Origin: Chiridota heheva
Lineage: Eukaryota > Echinodermata > Holothuroidea > Apodida > Chiridotidae
Assembly: GCA_020152595.1 (NCBI GenBank)
Contig: JAIGNY010000077.1
Span: 1-64,000 of the forward strand
Reading direction: 5' to 3'
Length of the DNA: 64,000 nt
Made by a program: the position numbers and the translations under genes. Position 1 is the first letter of the stretch. Each line of letters starts with the position of its first letter. The notes beneath the pieces were generated by a model, which made no database searches, was not told the DNA's origin, and was given only the letters and a program-made list of their open reading frames with translations. Of the stretch, positions 12,632 to 24,938 are shown one piece after another.

Positions 12632-13265
12632 TTTATGCCAGTTTAACCATCTCATACTGTTATTCTATTATTAGTCTTTGCTTTTTATATGCCAGTTTAT
12701 CCATCACATACTGTTATTCTATTATTAGTCTTTGCTTTTTATATGCCAGTTTAAACATCTCATACTGTTATTCTGTTATTAGTCTTTGCTTTTTACATGC
12801 CAGTTTAACCATCTGATACTGTTATTCTATTATTAGTCTTTGCTTTTTATTTGCCAGTTTAACCATCTGATACTGTTATTCTATTATTAGTCTTTGTTTT
12901 CTATTTGCCAGTTTAACCATCTCACTGTTATTAGTCTTTGCTTTTTATTTGCCAGTTTAACCATCTGATACTGTTATTCTATTATTAGTCTTTGCTTTTT
13001 ATTTGCCAGTTTAACCATCTCAAACTGTTATTAGTCTTTGCTTTTTATATGCCAGTTTAACTATCTCATACTGTTATTCTATTATTAGTCTTTGCTCTTT
13101 ATATGCCAGTTTAACTATCTCATACTGTTATTCTATTATTAGTCTTTGCTTTTCATTTGCCAGTTTAATCATCTCATACTGTTATTCTATTATTAGTCTT
13201 TGCTTTTTATTTGCCAGTTTAACCATCTCATACTGTTATTCTATTACTAGTCTTTGCTTTTTTGC
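12632..13265. repeat. 54-bp satellite, about 12 units
   Basis: Unit built of gccagtttaaccatctcata, ctgttattctattattag and tctttgctttttat. Some units carry short internal deletions. Non-coding. Confidence 0.93.
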
Positions 13266-15500
13266 CATTTGTTAGGCTTAGGGTTTGAGCTCACTTTTGT
13301 ACTGTTGATCTATTTCAGTATTTAGTATCTATTTTCATATGTATACTCCATTCTTTTATTAGCTGTGCATGTTTATGTCTGTTTAATCATCTCCCTGGTT
13401 TAACCATCTCTTACTGTTCCCTTCTTGGATTTTGTCCTATTCATGATTTTTTATCATGCATGCTTTACCATTTTTAGATCAACATCCCTTTAAGGGATTT
13501 TGAGCATAAGCAATGACCAACTCAAGAGCCAGATTCTTGCTCGGATACAATAGGATTTTTGCAGCGTTTATTATGTTCAAAGCTCTTTAAAAAATATACA
13601 TTTTACTGTGTTTCTATGATTGCCTTAAATGAATTGATATGTTGATGCAATCCCGATGCAATAACAGTCCATATTGGTGCATAGTTTTAACGAATTTTGC
13701 ATTCTAAAATTCGCTAAAAATGTCTCCAGATAATCATGAGTTGAGCATATATAATAACATTTGCTCGGGAAATACCACCGAATATCTCCATTTAAAAAAA
13801 AACTATGCTTTCATTGGTTCGAGCCTTAAAATACAGTCTGACACATGCGTTAAATGGCTTAATATTCCGCTCGGGATCTGTCCCACAGAATAGGCAAACT
13901 GGGGTATAGCACTTGTAGTTGATGGCTCTTTTGGGTTATAACTTGGGTTTAAAAACTATTAAAAGCTCAAAATGGCTAAAATAGCCCGTTTAGGCTACCC
14001 TATATCCATATACCGCAATTGATTAATCAGGCTATAAAATCACCAAAGTGTAAATAACTCACTGATGAATACATTCTTATAAAAACGACAAGAGTCCTCT
14101 GTCACATTACACACATGACATGGCCTGCACATGGCCTGGCATGGGCTCCACAATAACTCGCATCTTCACAAGAGGTTCTTTGTTTGCATACAGATGATAA
14201 GAGAGTTTAATAACCTCATGCATAAAATCACTATTTTTCACACCCTTTTCACATTTTTGAAATGCTGTAACTTCTAAACGGAATAAGATATCAACATGTT
14301 TTTTTCACCAGTTTGTTTCCCTACCACATAAATAAATATGAAAATTCATATGAACATTCCTTTAACAAAAACTATGATCGACCAAATAATTACCTGTTCC
14401 GGTGCCCTTGCACACACCTGTTGCACAAACACACGACTACAAATAAAAGTAAACTGTAAAGTTTTCATTGGAAACTAAAGCTAGGAACTAGCAGTGATAG
14501 GTGTTATGTAATCATTTGTGGCACTAGAGGCAAAAGAAATAAACCCTGTTTTTGAGAAGTGGAGGGGGGAGGGGGAATACATAAAAGGGAGATTTTTGTA
14601 TTATTGCCCCCACCACGCGGAAGATATTTCAATTTGGGGACAACCTTAGAAATATCAAGGCTTCCACCAAAAAGGGCAGGGGCGTAGCCAGAGAGGGGCA
14701 GGGGGCTTGCGTCCCCCTGTCAGAGGCCTTGCCCCCCATGAAATGACAGAATAAAGTGTAAGTGAATTTAATAATTAATTTCGCCCTGCAAATTGTAACC
14801 CTGCCCCACTATTGCCCCCTCCTTCCTCCAAATGCCAGTACTAATAACACCACTGGAAAAGGGGATCCAGACTCCCTGAACTCCCATCTGGATCCACCCT
14901 TGTCTTTAGGGCGATCTTTGAGGGGTAGTTTTTCAATACTTGGAAAAACAATTTTAATCCTTAAAAAAGGGTATCCTTGATTTGTTTAAAAAGGCATGTA
15001 GGCCTGGTTTTACACACTGAAATCATTTTTTGCATCTTAATATTTTTGTTGCCATTTTGCTGGAAAGAAACTGGGTTTTACCCAAAAAAAGTGAGGGGGG
15101 ACATCACTGAAAAGTATCCCCCAACACACACGCTTCATTTCAAATTAAGATAAATATATCAAATTTTCCAAAATGGAATATTTAAAAACAGGTACAAGTT
15201 TATTGGCAAATCATCATCCTGTCCCCTCAGATAAGATGAACATGTTTTGATTACTAAACATTATGAAGACAAAGAAAAAAGACCCATAAGAAAATTGCAC
15301 ATTTTGTATTTTAATTTAATCTTTTCACTATACAAGAGTACAGTACTTCAAAGGCATGTTTAAAAAAATGTACATTTTATACCATGGACTTATGACCAGG
15401 GGTTGACTGGCTGTATATTGGGGAGGGGTTGGCTTTTGTAAGTTTAATGGCACCTTAAATGGTCTGTGTCCGTCAATGCTAAAATGTATCTTTGTTTATG
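13266..15500. other. No gene; one MITE terminus
   Basis: 14,215-14,362 matches, in reverse, the terminal repeat of the foldback element at 29,420-29,972 (aaaggaatgttca, gatatcttattccgttt, gcatttcaaaaatg). 14,690-14,760 has caggggcgtagccagag, a hAT MITE-type terminus. No coding sequence recognised. Confidence 0.55.
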
Positions 15501-15504
15501 ACAG

Positions 15505-15905
15505 TAGTGTCTATGAGCTTAGTCGGCTGAGCATAGGGCTGACATGCTGGAGGTTCCAGGTTTGAGTCAAACTGCAATTTAACCAGCGATTTTTCCACAG
15601 ATATGCAAAACAATATACACTGACATCAAGCGCAGTGGTTTGTCTTCTGCATCACACCTTCTCCCCCACCCGACCTTTTTGAAAAGTGGCCAATGGTTGG
15701 GTGAAGCTTACTGTCCTTTGGAGGAGACGTAAAGCCGTCGGTCCTGATGGTAGGAGTTTCACCCGCTGCCTGGTTCTCTGTACACTTCTCGAAAAGAGCA
15801 AGGTATTAACTCCGTGTGCATCCACTTTCCATCCTGGCAAATTCCTTGGGTCAACACTGAAAACAAGTCATTGTGACTTATGTGTGCTTTCCCTGGCATA
15901 TGCCT
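15505..15905 (+). mobile_element. tRNA-derived SINE (copy 2)
   Basis: The head has gcttagtcggctgagca (A-box region) and ccaggtttgagtc (B-box region). The body shares tgtcctttggaggagacgt and cctggttctctg with the SINE at 4.1 kb. The predicted ORFs across it run on both strands and are not genes. Confidence 0.7.
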
Positions 15906-16540
15906 AAAAGTGAGAAAAAAACCCCAGCTTCAATCCAATCTGATGTAAATGAATACCAGCTTGTCTGACAGGGTTATCTTAGGAGACTTGTATGTGTCCT
16001 GTCCAGAGAGCAACTGTTCAGAGGGTAATACTCATAGGTGTAAGGCAGGGATTTATTTAGGGGGTAAATAGAAATTGCTTGAAAATATAACGTGACTTAT
16101 ACAGGCCCAAGCACAACTTTGTCTGAAGTTTGCTTTTAAGTGGTGCCTGTAAATATACCATTTTGCGTGTGTGCAAAGGGAGAGGAGAAGGGGGAAGGAC
16201 AATTACCTCTGATTACTGCGCTTTAAAGTACAGGTGACATGTAGAAGCAAGTTTGCTTTAAACTGATGTTTGACACTCACTGAATACTTCGTAACCCCAA
16301 CTTCTCCAAAATGATAATTGCAAGTGTGAAAATCGCATTATTTTGAAGTTCAGAATAATCACTTTCTGCGGGGTCTACAAATTTATTTAAATATGTGACG
16401 TTGCAAGTTGTAGACCCCCACAGAACTGCCTGTGTAAATGCGAAGAAAGTAATTACAGACCTAAAATGTCGTCAGCAAAAAGTTAGGAAATTTCATCCTC
16501 TAATACCTCAGATTCCTTTTGAGAACTTGACGTAGACATT
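15906..16540. other. No feature recognised
   Basis: AT-rich intergenic sequence. tttctgcggggtctacaa at about 16,363-16,381 and gttgtagacccccacagaa at about 16,407 form a short imperfect inverted repeat. Nothing else supported. Confidence 0.5.
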
Positions 16541-17035
16541 ATAGTTTGTTTGTTTGATGAGAGTTTAACGGCACCACAACAGCAAGGGTCAAATTGTGCC
16601 TGAGAGGTTAGATCATTCCAGAGGTAGGAAGTAGAGTACACAGGGGGAGATTAGAGAAACACGAGAATTAAAAGCCAGAAATCTGGGATCGAGAGAGGTG
16701 TATGGGTGGAAAAATAATGTAGAGAGAGAGGGGGTGGGGAAAGAGAACTAAATATGGTTGTAGAGGGAAGCATGTTGAAGGAAGGAGATAATTTTATCCG
16801 GATGATTTTTTTGGAAGAGCTTGGCTACTGAGTTGTGGGCAGCGAGGGAAGCTCTAGGAAGGTTGTACAGTGGGCAGGCAAGGAGAATGTGATGGACTGT
16901 GAGGGTGCAATGGCAATTGTTGTAGAGGGGTGGGAGGGGGAGCCAGTAAGGAGGTGAGAGTGAGTGAGGTGGGTGTGACCTATTCTAAGGCAGGTAATGT
17001 GGACCCCCATAGTACACCTGAAGATACAATCCAAT
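16541..17035 (-). pseudogene. 3' end of an RNase H-type LINE (Jockey/I group), 5'-truncated
   Basis: Minus strand encodes CLRIGHTHLTHSHLLTGSP, then after one frameshift CHCTLTVHHILLACPLY and LAAHNSVAKLFQKNHPDKI. This is the well-known end of RNase H plus the zinc-knuckle tail of I/Jockey-group LINE ORF2. The 3' UTR follows (ggtgccgttaaactctcatc) and a (caaa)n tail at 16,541. Shorter 3' ends of the same family lie at 42,058, 56,225 and 60,140. Confidence 0.85.
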
Positions 17036-17039
17036 CACA

Positions 17040-17314
17040 AATGCTCAAGACATTACCGGAGTAAAGTTAGCCACTCTCAGCCAGCTGAAAGCGAACTTCA
17101 ACAAACCCTTCGCAAACACCACAGATTTAAGCTAACTTATTAATACATTTCGGAAATAATTACCGCCTCTCAGTCTCATCCGGTACATGCACTGATTCAT
17201 ACAATTCTCTCCTTTTCGTCTAAGCTATACCATCATGAGATCTATTTCCTAGAAATCACCAAAAGAAAGCTAAAAGTTTAGGCCTACAACTGGACTTAAG
17301 CTAGTAGTAACCGA
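17040..17314. other. No feature recognised
   Basis: Left flank of the DIRS-like element. No open frame or repeat seen. Confidence 0.5.
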
Positions 17315-17351
17315 TAAATTTACCCCGCTAAGCGTAGCGGGGATATTTACG

Positions 17352-17488
17352 AGAGTTATACTTACCTTCCATGCTATAATATGCAATCTGGTCACACGAC
17401 CTGATTCTAACGCACTTCTAACCGAACCTAAAAAACGCAGTAACCAGCCAAGCCCTGACCTCCATAATACCTCTGTACCACCTCACTC
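17352..17488. repeat. Inverted terminal repeat of copy 1, left
   Basis: Runs from gttatacttaccttccatgc to caccacctcactc and pairs with 24,939-25,075 almost perfectly, which suggests a recent insertion. Confidence 0.9.
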
Positions 17489-17531
17489 AACATTCCACCG
17501 AGGCCTGAACGAGAGGGGAGGCGGGCGGGAT

Positions 17532-17628
17532 GCATGGAAGGTAAGTATAACTCGTAAATATCCCCGCTACGCTTAGCGGGTAAATTTACTTCAAGTTATA
17601 CCTTACCTTCCATGCTATAATATGCAAT
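17532..17628. repeat. Internal complementary region of copy 1
   Basis: First half (to gcgggtaaattta) is the complement of the outermost left end at 17,315-17,374. The second half (taaatttacttcaagttata and on) is the complement of the outermost right end at 25,037-25,084. The two halves overlap at taaat, as expected of a junction of the two ends. Confidence 0.85.
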
Positions 17629-17639
17629 CAGATTGCAAC

Positions 17640-20480
17640 CGAGGATAGGAAGGAAGGGAGTTCAGATCGCCGCACATTTTTTTTTTTTTTTAATGGCTGG
17701 TACGAAAACTCACACGAACCGAATCCCGTTTAAGGCGAAATTCCTTCACCTCGGAAGGATGAAAGACCTCAAGAGTGGGAGGAACTAAAACATAGGAAAC
17801 CACGGCGAGGTACAGTCAAACCGAACAAGGCACCATTCGTTGACAGTAACGGAGGCAAACCTCGAAAAGAACCTGAGCGTAAAGCCCAGAAAAACAAGCC
17901 AACGGAAGAGCGTTTGGACACAATTACAGCAAAGTGTCCACAAAAACGCCACAAGCCACACGGATTCGGTCCACGAGACAGAACCGGCGAGGAAACTACG
18001 ATTGGGAGCGGCGTGTACCAACGAAAAACGAATTGAAGAAATCCCGGACAAGGGAAAAATTCGTTAGCGCATAACCGCGTAAGAGCTAAAGTTAGCGGGG
18101 AACACGACGTCGAAAAGTGAGTCAGACCAAAAACAAGAGAAAAAATAAAAAGCGGTTTCTCGAACGCCGCACGAGATCCCGTGAAAAGAGGTTATGCCCG
18201 AACCCGAGTGCATACGCGGCCGTTCTATGAACAGTTCAGACTACTTTAACAGAAAGCCACTGGATGATCTATCGGAGGAAAATGTCACATGACACACTAC
18301 GAAGAGATCTCCCAGAACTCACCAGTGGTCGCGAGTCAAAGACCGTAGACCCCACCGGAAAAACCCTGGTGGATAGCTGCAAGGTATCCCAGAGCTCATG
18401 ACGGAACTAAGTTGGAGAGAGGGCCCACCTCCACAACGGGAGGGGCGAACAACCCCTCAGAAAAGCCATGCTACGTCGAGGAAAGGCGGGCGAGGCCACA
18501 CCATCAAACAGCGCTCCGGGACTGAGATGCAGTCGCGGAGCCCGGAAAGAGACAAAAATCGTCCCTGACCAGAGGCTCGTGACGTGAAGCCTGCAAGGTC
18601 TCGAGCAGCCAAAGTTCGTCCCCTGCGCCGAGGCGAAAAAGGGTCAAGTACCCGCCCAAGTTTCCGACAGAAGGGGTCACAAGAAAAGTGCCCGACCTTG
18701 ATCAAGAAGCCCCGTCGGCACCGGACGGTGATATCTGACGGGTGAAAACCTCGCTCCGTACACCAGGTGGGAGCACCGCACCACCACCAAAGGGTGTGAC
18801 CACCGACTGAACGTGTAAAGCGGAGGACTGAACGACACCATCCGCAGCCCAGAAAAAGCTGCCGACCCTGAGCAAAGGTTGTTGAAAACCGACTGACCAA
18901 AAATCAAAGGCTAGCGAAACAAAAGGCAGGCCGTTAATATAAAACGTATACAAGAAGGGCTGCCAACCGTGTAAGGCTATGTAGCTGTGAGGCGGCATGG
19001 GTCGTAAGACCGCGGAGCCGTACAACATAGTCGACGGCACCCAAGCGAGGTCCGAAAACTGTAGCAGTTGCGGGACGCGTAGCTCCAGGCCACGCCTATC
19101 AACAGCGAAACTTGTCTAAGAAGTTGACTGGAGAAAGTGTTAACGCATCACGTATAGTAACAACCTTGAAACCGCGGAGCCTACGCCTCGGGCGCGAGAA
19201 AACGAATACCGTATGTCTGTACGGGCAGTTAAGTAACAGGCCGTGAAACCGCAAGGAAGCAGCTGTAAGGTGTTAAAGTATGGAAGGAACCATACGTGCG
19301 TTGTTGGTAATAGCTACCCCAAGCGTAAGGTTGTCTACCAAAAGGCCACCTATGGTCAAGAAAAATATCCTTCATGGAGGTAATATTGACAAGTAGGGGG
19401 TAACGTACTACGTCAACCGTATGAGTCATAAACCCCAACACTGGGGTAGAAATCACGAAAGAGGTGGCGTCCTGTGTATACTACACGGACCGTTAAACAC
19501 CCTGCACCACGGAGCGGAAAAGCGGCGTGGCTACTGGGGGGACTTACGCCGTACAAAGCACGCAACCCGTTAAGTATAATAGATCCGTTATGGGTCTACA
19601 AAGGCGTCAGCATGACAAGTAAAAACCACGAGTCCACCGCCAACGATGTCGCTGTGCACCACGGAGCAAAAAGCTGCGTGGCTACGCGAGGGGACAACTG
19701 GTACTGGTGCGTGTCCCGAACGAAGTAGCTATCAGTACCAAAGGACCGTCTAGGTCCACGATAGCGTGAGCGTGAACTACTATACCTGTAACGTGAGTCG
19801 TTATCTCATTATACCTCTATTCACCACGGGCCACCGAGTAAGTGGCGACGCGTGGGAAGAAGTACACAGCACGCGTTCCGTTGAGAATAGGTAAAATATA
19901 TATAAACTGAGGCCGTAAGAAATACGGAGGAGTTCACGTGCCACGCAAGCTATCACGAGTCGTAAACTGAGTTTGTTCCATCACGAGACTCGAAACCGGT
20001 AGCTGCGTGGGGAAGAGGGGACGACCGTCGTACTCAATCGCGTGTCCCGGTAAGAGAAAGCGGCGCGGAACGCAGTAGTTCATGGCTACTGGTCCTCTAT
20101 CACACAGCCGCGCGCTGGTATAGGCCGTTAACTCCGTTTGTATAAAATCACTCACGGAGCCGCGAAGCCGGGCGGCTACGCGTGGGGACTGCCGTCAACG
20201 CTAAAAACGCCCCAGCAAGAAAAAGCGACCGCGGAACACTGCAACACGCGGCTAACGGTCGCAATATCCCGAAGTTCCGATACCGGGTTTATAAATGCGT
20301 TTACGGAAAACCGCGTTAATATCTGTAGAATGTGAGCGAAGGTCTCGTTCGACGCAAGAATCACATTCAGAGTAGTTTGAGCGGTCGTGGAACTACGTAA
20401 CACGGAGGAATAGCTCTCGTGATGGTATGCCTCCGTAAAGAAGAAAATCTTATCACCCGAGCGCTAGGCCTCGAAACCCG
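17640..20480. other. Interior of copy 1, left part: no gene recognised, short tandem segments
   Basis: CpG-rich. Around 19,490-20,190 a segment containing caccacggagc, gcggctacgcgtgggga and cgcgtccc recurs about every 150-170 bp. One related segment survives in copy 2 at 26,230-26,290. ORFs of up to 147 codons on the minus strand (18.4-19.0 kb) show no family resemblance. Confidence 0.6.
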
Positions 20481-22880
20481 AGCAAGCGCTAACACGCGAC
20501 GCATCCTGGGAGCGTGGCGTGCCGACAAACGGGGACTCGCCACCGTGTCCATGAACTGGTGAAAAACTATGCGGAACCGTGGCGTTCAACGCGAAAATCT
20601 CACCAAGTCAGCTCACACGGACGTGGGGATCTCGAAACTAACGGGTGTGCGACGTTATGCGTTACCTTGCTGTAGAACTAATCAGCACTACAGACCCAAA
20701 CGTCATCCCATGCCCCGGACGGAGCCGCCAAGTTGTGTTACGGACCCGTGCACGGGCCGTAAAACAAGCCGTGGGGCGTATGGAACCGATTACGGAGCCG
20801 CACGGACCCTAATGGACCCGATGCAAGGAATCCAATGGCTCTACAACTAGCCGTAAAAAAGGGGACTAACTCACGTAAGACCCCCGTAGGGCGTCGCCTC
20901 TTGTTGGCCGACCCGGTCCCATCGCGGAACCGAGGACCACAGCGGTGTACACGGGTTTGAACAAGTCGATAACACCAAAGCGCAACCTAAGAAGCGTTTA
21001 CATGCGATGCACCGCAGGACAGTCAAGGCGCGAACGCACCGACACTAGGGACCTGCCCGTCGTGTCGATGATATAGGCGCAAAACATCGCGGAACTGTGA
21101 CGTTCAACGCGGAAAATCCTACAGAGGCAGTTCACACGGCCGTGGGACAGCGTAGCTATGACCAAGCAGCTTCCTAGCTAGCGAACTCAACCGGGGTTCA
21201 TCGTACAGTGCACGTTATCCCGTTGCAAAAACTCTGAAGTCGTACAGGCCCGTGCACGGTCAGAGAAGCGTTTGCACGCTATGCAAAGCGGGACCTCTGA
21301 GGTGCGTAGCGCACCCGGACGCACGGAGGCCTGTCCTCCGTGCCTACGATACTGGTGAAAGTAATTGCGGAAATGTAACGTTCAACGCGGATAATCGTAT
21401 AAATGGTGTTCACATGATCGTGGAACTGCGTAGCTAATGGCCACGGAACCATGAATAGAATAGCTCTCGCGCTATACCACTTGTGAAGATTATCACTTGT
21501 CACCTGGCCACATAGCTCGTAGCTAGCGGGTGCATATCGGGTAAATCGACGTGTACGATATCCCATTACAAAACTACGGAGCCGACGCATCCGAACACGG
21601 AGCCGCACGCTCTCGGTCGCACCTTGAAAAATACCGGTCGCGGTGGAGTCTGTGCTCCGACCACGCCGCTGGAACCCAATCGCTGCAAAGAGTACCACGA
21701 ATGGACTCGCAGCATAATCTGCACGCCAGCGTAAGCGTGAGATGGATGTGACCGGAGCGTAAAGCAAAAAGCGTTATCACGCTATGCCGGGTCATCAAGG
21801 GTGTGTAGAGCATCGGCGCCGAGGACCTGTCCTCCATGTCCATGATACTGGTGAAAATAATTACGGAACAGTAATGTTCAACGCAGACAATCTTAATTGC
21901 GTTCGCGACGAAGTCGTGGAACTGCGTAGCTAATGGCTACGGGACCAAGAAGAAAATAGCTGTCGTGATGCTATACTTCTTGTAAAGAAAGTCATCTGTC
22001 ACCTGACCACGAGCGTAGTAGCTAGTGGGCGTATAACGGGTGAACCGTACAGTGTATGCGTTATCCCATTAAAGATAAGTTCCGCTCACTGGAGCCGTCC
22101 AATGGAAGCGAAAGGACCGTGAACGCGGACCGTGGACTCGTATGGAACCGTCACGGACCCGTAAACACGGGCCGCGGAACCGTCAATGGAACCGTGCGGA
22201 CCCGTAAAACACGGACCGTGGAACCGTGCACGGACCCGTAAACATGGGCCGTGGAACCGTATAACTGTCGTAGCCGTTGGTTACGGGACCAAGAAGAAAA
22301 ATAGCTGTCTCAATGCTATACTTCCGGATGAACCGCACGGTGTACGTCTTTCAAGAGGCGCTCCGCTAGGAGTGGGGCGGCCCCACCTCCCTGGCTTTGG
22401 ACCTGGGTGGCGGTGGGGAGACGAAGAGGGCCTCTCAGACCGCCGCTTCTCCACTTTCTCTGCCGCTCTTTGAAAGTACCGGTCGCGGTGGAGTCTGTGC
22501 TCCGACCACGCCGCTAGATCCCAATCGCTGCAAAGAGTACAGGGATTTGACTCGCAGCATAATCTGCACGCGTAACACGTGAGATGGATGTCACCGGGCG
22601 TAATTTAAAGAAGCGTTTGCACGCCTACGCATCACGAGACATCCTGGGTGTGTAAAAACATCGACACTCGGGGACCTGTCCTTCATGTCCATGATACTGG
22701 TGAAAATAAATACGGAACTTGTAACGTTCAACGAGACAGTCTTAATTGCGTTCACACGAGCCGTGGAACTGCGTAGCTAATGGCTACAGGACCAAGAAGA
22801 AAAATAACTGTCAATGCTATACTTCTTGTCAAGAATGTCACCTGTCACCTGACCACGTAGCTAGTGGGCGTATAACCGGA
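20480..22880. repeat. Large tandem duplications in copy 1
   Basis: A segment with gacctgtcctccatgtccat, gatactggtgaaaataa, acggaac and gttcaacgcgga occurs at about 20,530, 21,045, 21,325, 21,825 and 22,670. The unit varies from about 280 to 850 bp. It includes the gag-like Cys-rich fragment in at least two repeats. Confidence 0.8.
21574..21843 (-). pseudogene. gag-like Cys-rich fragment, copy 1
   Basis: Contains CRLCCESIRGTLCSDWVPAA followed by WSEHRLHRDR, matching CRLCCEANPCTLCSDWDEAA in copy 2. A second version lies at about 22,470-22,690. Only part of the motif is preserved, so these are relics. Confidence 0.6.
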
Positions 22881-23600
22881 TTAAACCGCACGATGCACGC
22901 GTGAACCCGTTAAATACGGACCCGTGTAAACACGGGCCACGGAACCATCCAATGGAACGTCCGCCCGTAACAACGGGCGCGGAACCGTATGGAACCGTCC
23001 AATGGAACCGTCCGCCCGTAATAACGGGCCGCGGAACCGTCCGCCCGTAACAACAGGCCGCAGAACCGTATGGATCACGGAACCGCCCAATGGAACGTCC
23101 GCCCGTAACAACGGGCCGCGGAACCGTATGGACCACGGAACCGTCCGCCCGTAACAACGGGCGCGGAACGTATGGATCCCGGAACCGTATGGATCCGTCC
23201 CGGAACCGCACAATGCCCGCACAAAGGGCTGCGGAACCGTCAGGGATGGTCCAACGGAACCGTATGGAACCGGCCGCCCGTAACAACGGGCGCGGAACCA
23301 CGGAACCGTCAATGGAACCGTCCGCCCGTAACGGGCGCGGAACCGTATGGAACGTCCGCCCGCAACGGGCGCGGAACCGCCCAATGGAACCGTTAAGCCC
23401 GTAATAACGGGCCGCAGAACCATGAAACCGTTGGAACGGGCGCCAATGGAACCGTCCAATGGAACCGTTCGCCCCGTAACAACGGGCCGCGGAACCTTAT
23501 GGACTCACGGAACCGCCCAATGGAACGTTCGCCCGTAACAACGGGCGGCGGAACCGTATGGACTCCCGAACCTTATGGAACCGTCCCGAACTCACAACAA
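22880..23600. repeat. GGAACCGT-rich hairpin array in copy 1
   Basis: Repeated ggaaccgtatgg and ccgtccgcccgtaacaacgg. Each cccgtaacaacgggc can fold into a short hairpin (CCCGT/ACGGG). At least ten such hairpins are visible. A looser GGACCCGTA/GGAGCCGTA array lies at the corresponding place in copy 2 (26,310-26,480). Confidence 0.85.
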
Positions 23601-23789
23601 CCGGCGTTCAACGCGTTACAAGGGTTGTGGAGTCGACAGGGACTGTCCAATGGAACCGTGTTTACAAGTTAGGCGACGTTCGTTAACGCCCCTAAGAGGT
23701 TATCTCTCTCTCTCTCTTACCGTTACCACCCTAGGCGCAACGCCTCTAAGAGCGTAACCTTCTCAGTGAATCTCTTTTATATATCTGAA

Positions 23790-24095
23790 AAGAGAAGAAC
23801 ATATATCCATGCGTACATACACAAATACGGCAAAGTAAGTATGATCTTACGGACACGCTAAAGAGAGAAGAGGCCTAGCAGTCTAAACAGAACATCAAAA
23901 CTCTCTTAAACAGAAAAAATTTTTACTGAAAAATAAATTTCTTAAGAGAAGAACGCAAGTCCAAGCGTACAAACCTAAACACGGCAAAGTAACTATGATC
24001 TTACGGACACGCTAAAGAGAGACGAGGCATAGCATTCTAAACAGAACAACAACACTTGCTTGAACAGAAAAAATTTTAAAACCAAAAATTTTCTA
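23790..24095. repeat. Direct duplication of about 155 bp in copy 1
   Basis: Both units contain cggcaaagtaa, tatgatcttacggacacgct and taaacagaac and end in an A/T-rich tail. Confidence 0.85.
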
Positions 24096-24359
24096 TCTGA
24101 AAAACTTTAGAAACCCGAAAACGCATCCAACGTAATGACTTTACTAGCGCCGGGGTAGCGTGGGAAACACCAACCACTGTGTACTTGAGGTCTGTAAAGA
24201 TAAAAGGAAAGATTATTTTCCTGTAATTAGGTCGTCGGAGAGACCCACCCACGGTCTCTCCGACACCCCAATTTCAATCCTGAAAATTAAATATTTTATC
24301 TCCAAACTGTGTGAGAAAAATAAAAATATTCATATGCTGTTAACGTGAAAACGAAAATA

Positions 24360-24938
24360 AGCTCGCTAGTAACAACTGTAGCTCCCTAGAGTTGTTACAG
24401 GGCGACCCACATTTACCCAGCGGTGACTATGACCCAATGCGCATGCGCCAAAATCGAAAAAGGAAATTGGCTTAATGCATACGAGAAGGTGTACTGAAAT
24501 ATCCTAACGTGCTAAACACTATACATAGTATAACACTAGGGTCACCTCGGGCGGATGGGGCTAAGGGAGAAAAAGACTAATTCCCGGGCGAGAGGTCCCT
24601 AGACAGGCACAACCTGTGCTCTAGGACCTAAAACACCCACCACGAGAGTAGGACGCTCTCGAACTAGCCACTCGCTATGTACGAATGGAGACAAAAACCC
24701 GCTATCCTAAGTGTAGGCTACACGGGTAAAGTCGTGTAGGTCGGCCGAAGAAATCTCGGACCCATGGCTATCTCACCCTTCTCTCGGAAGACTTGAAAAG
24801 GCGAGCCAGATGAGAACGGGCAGCGTAAAAACCCTTCAGGTAGAAGCTGCCGAAGAGAAAAGAGTTAGAAAGGTTAATTAAAAATAAAATAAAAGTGACC
24901 AGTTTTCAGCGATGTTAGTGAAACAACGCGCTGAAAAA
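24360..24938. other. Conserved 5' region of the DIRS-like family (copy 1)
   Basis: Shares ordered blocks with copy 2 at 27,100-27,600: aatgcata, gaaatatcctaac, acactagg and gaagagaaa. Non-coding leader by inference. Confidence 0.6.

Noticed and set aside
21279..23459. ORFs up to 192 codons in the CpG-rich element
   Set aside because: They follow tandem hairpin repeats, shift frame between units and match nothing recognisable.
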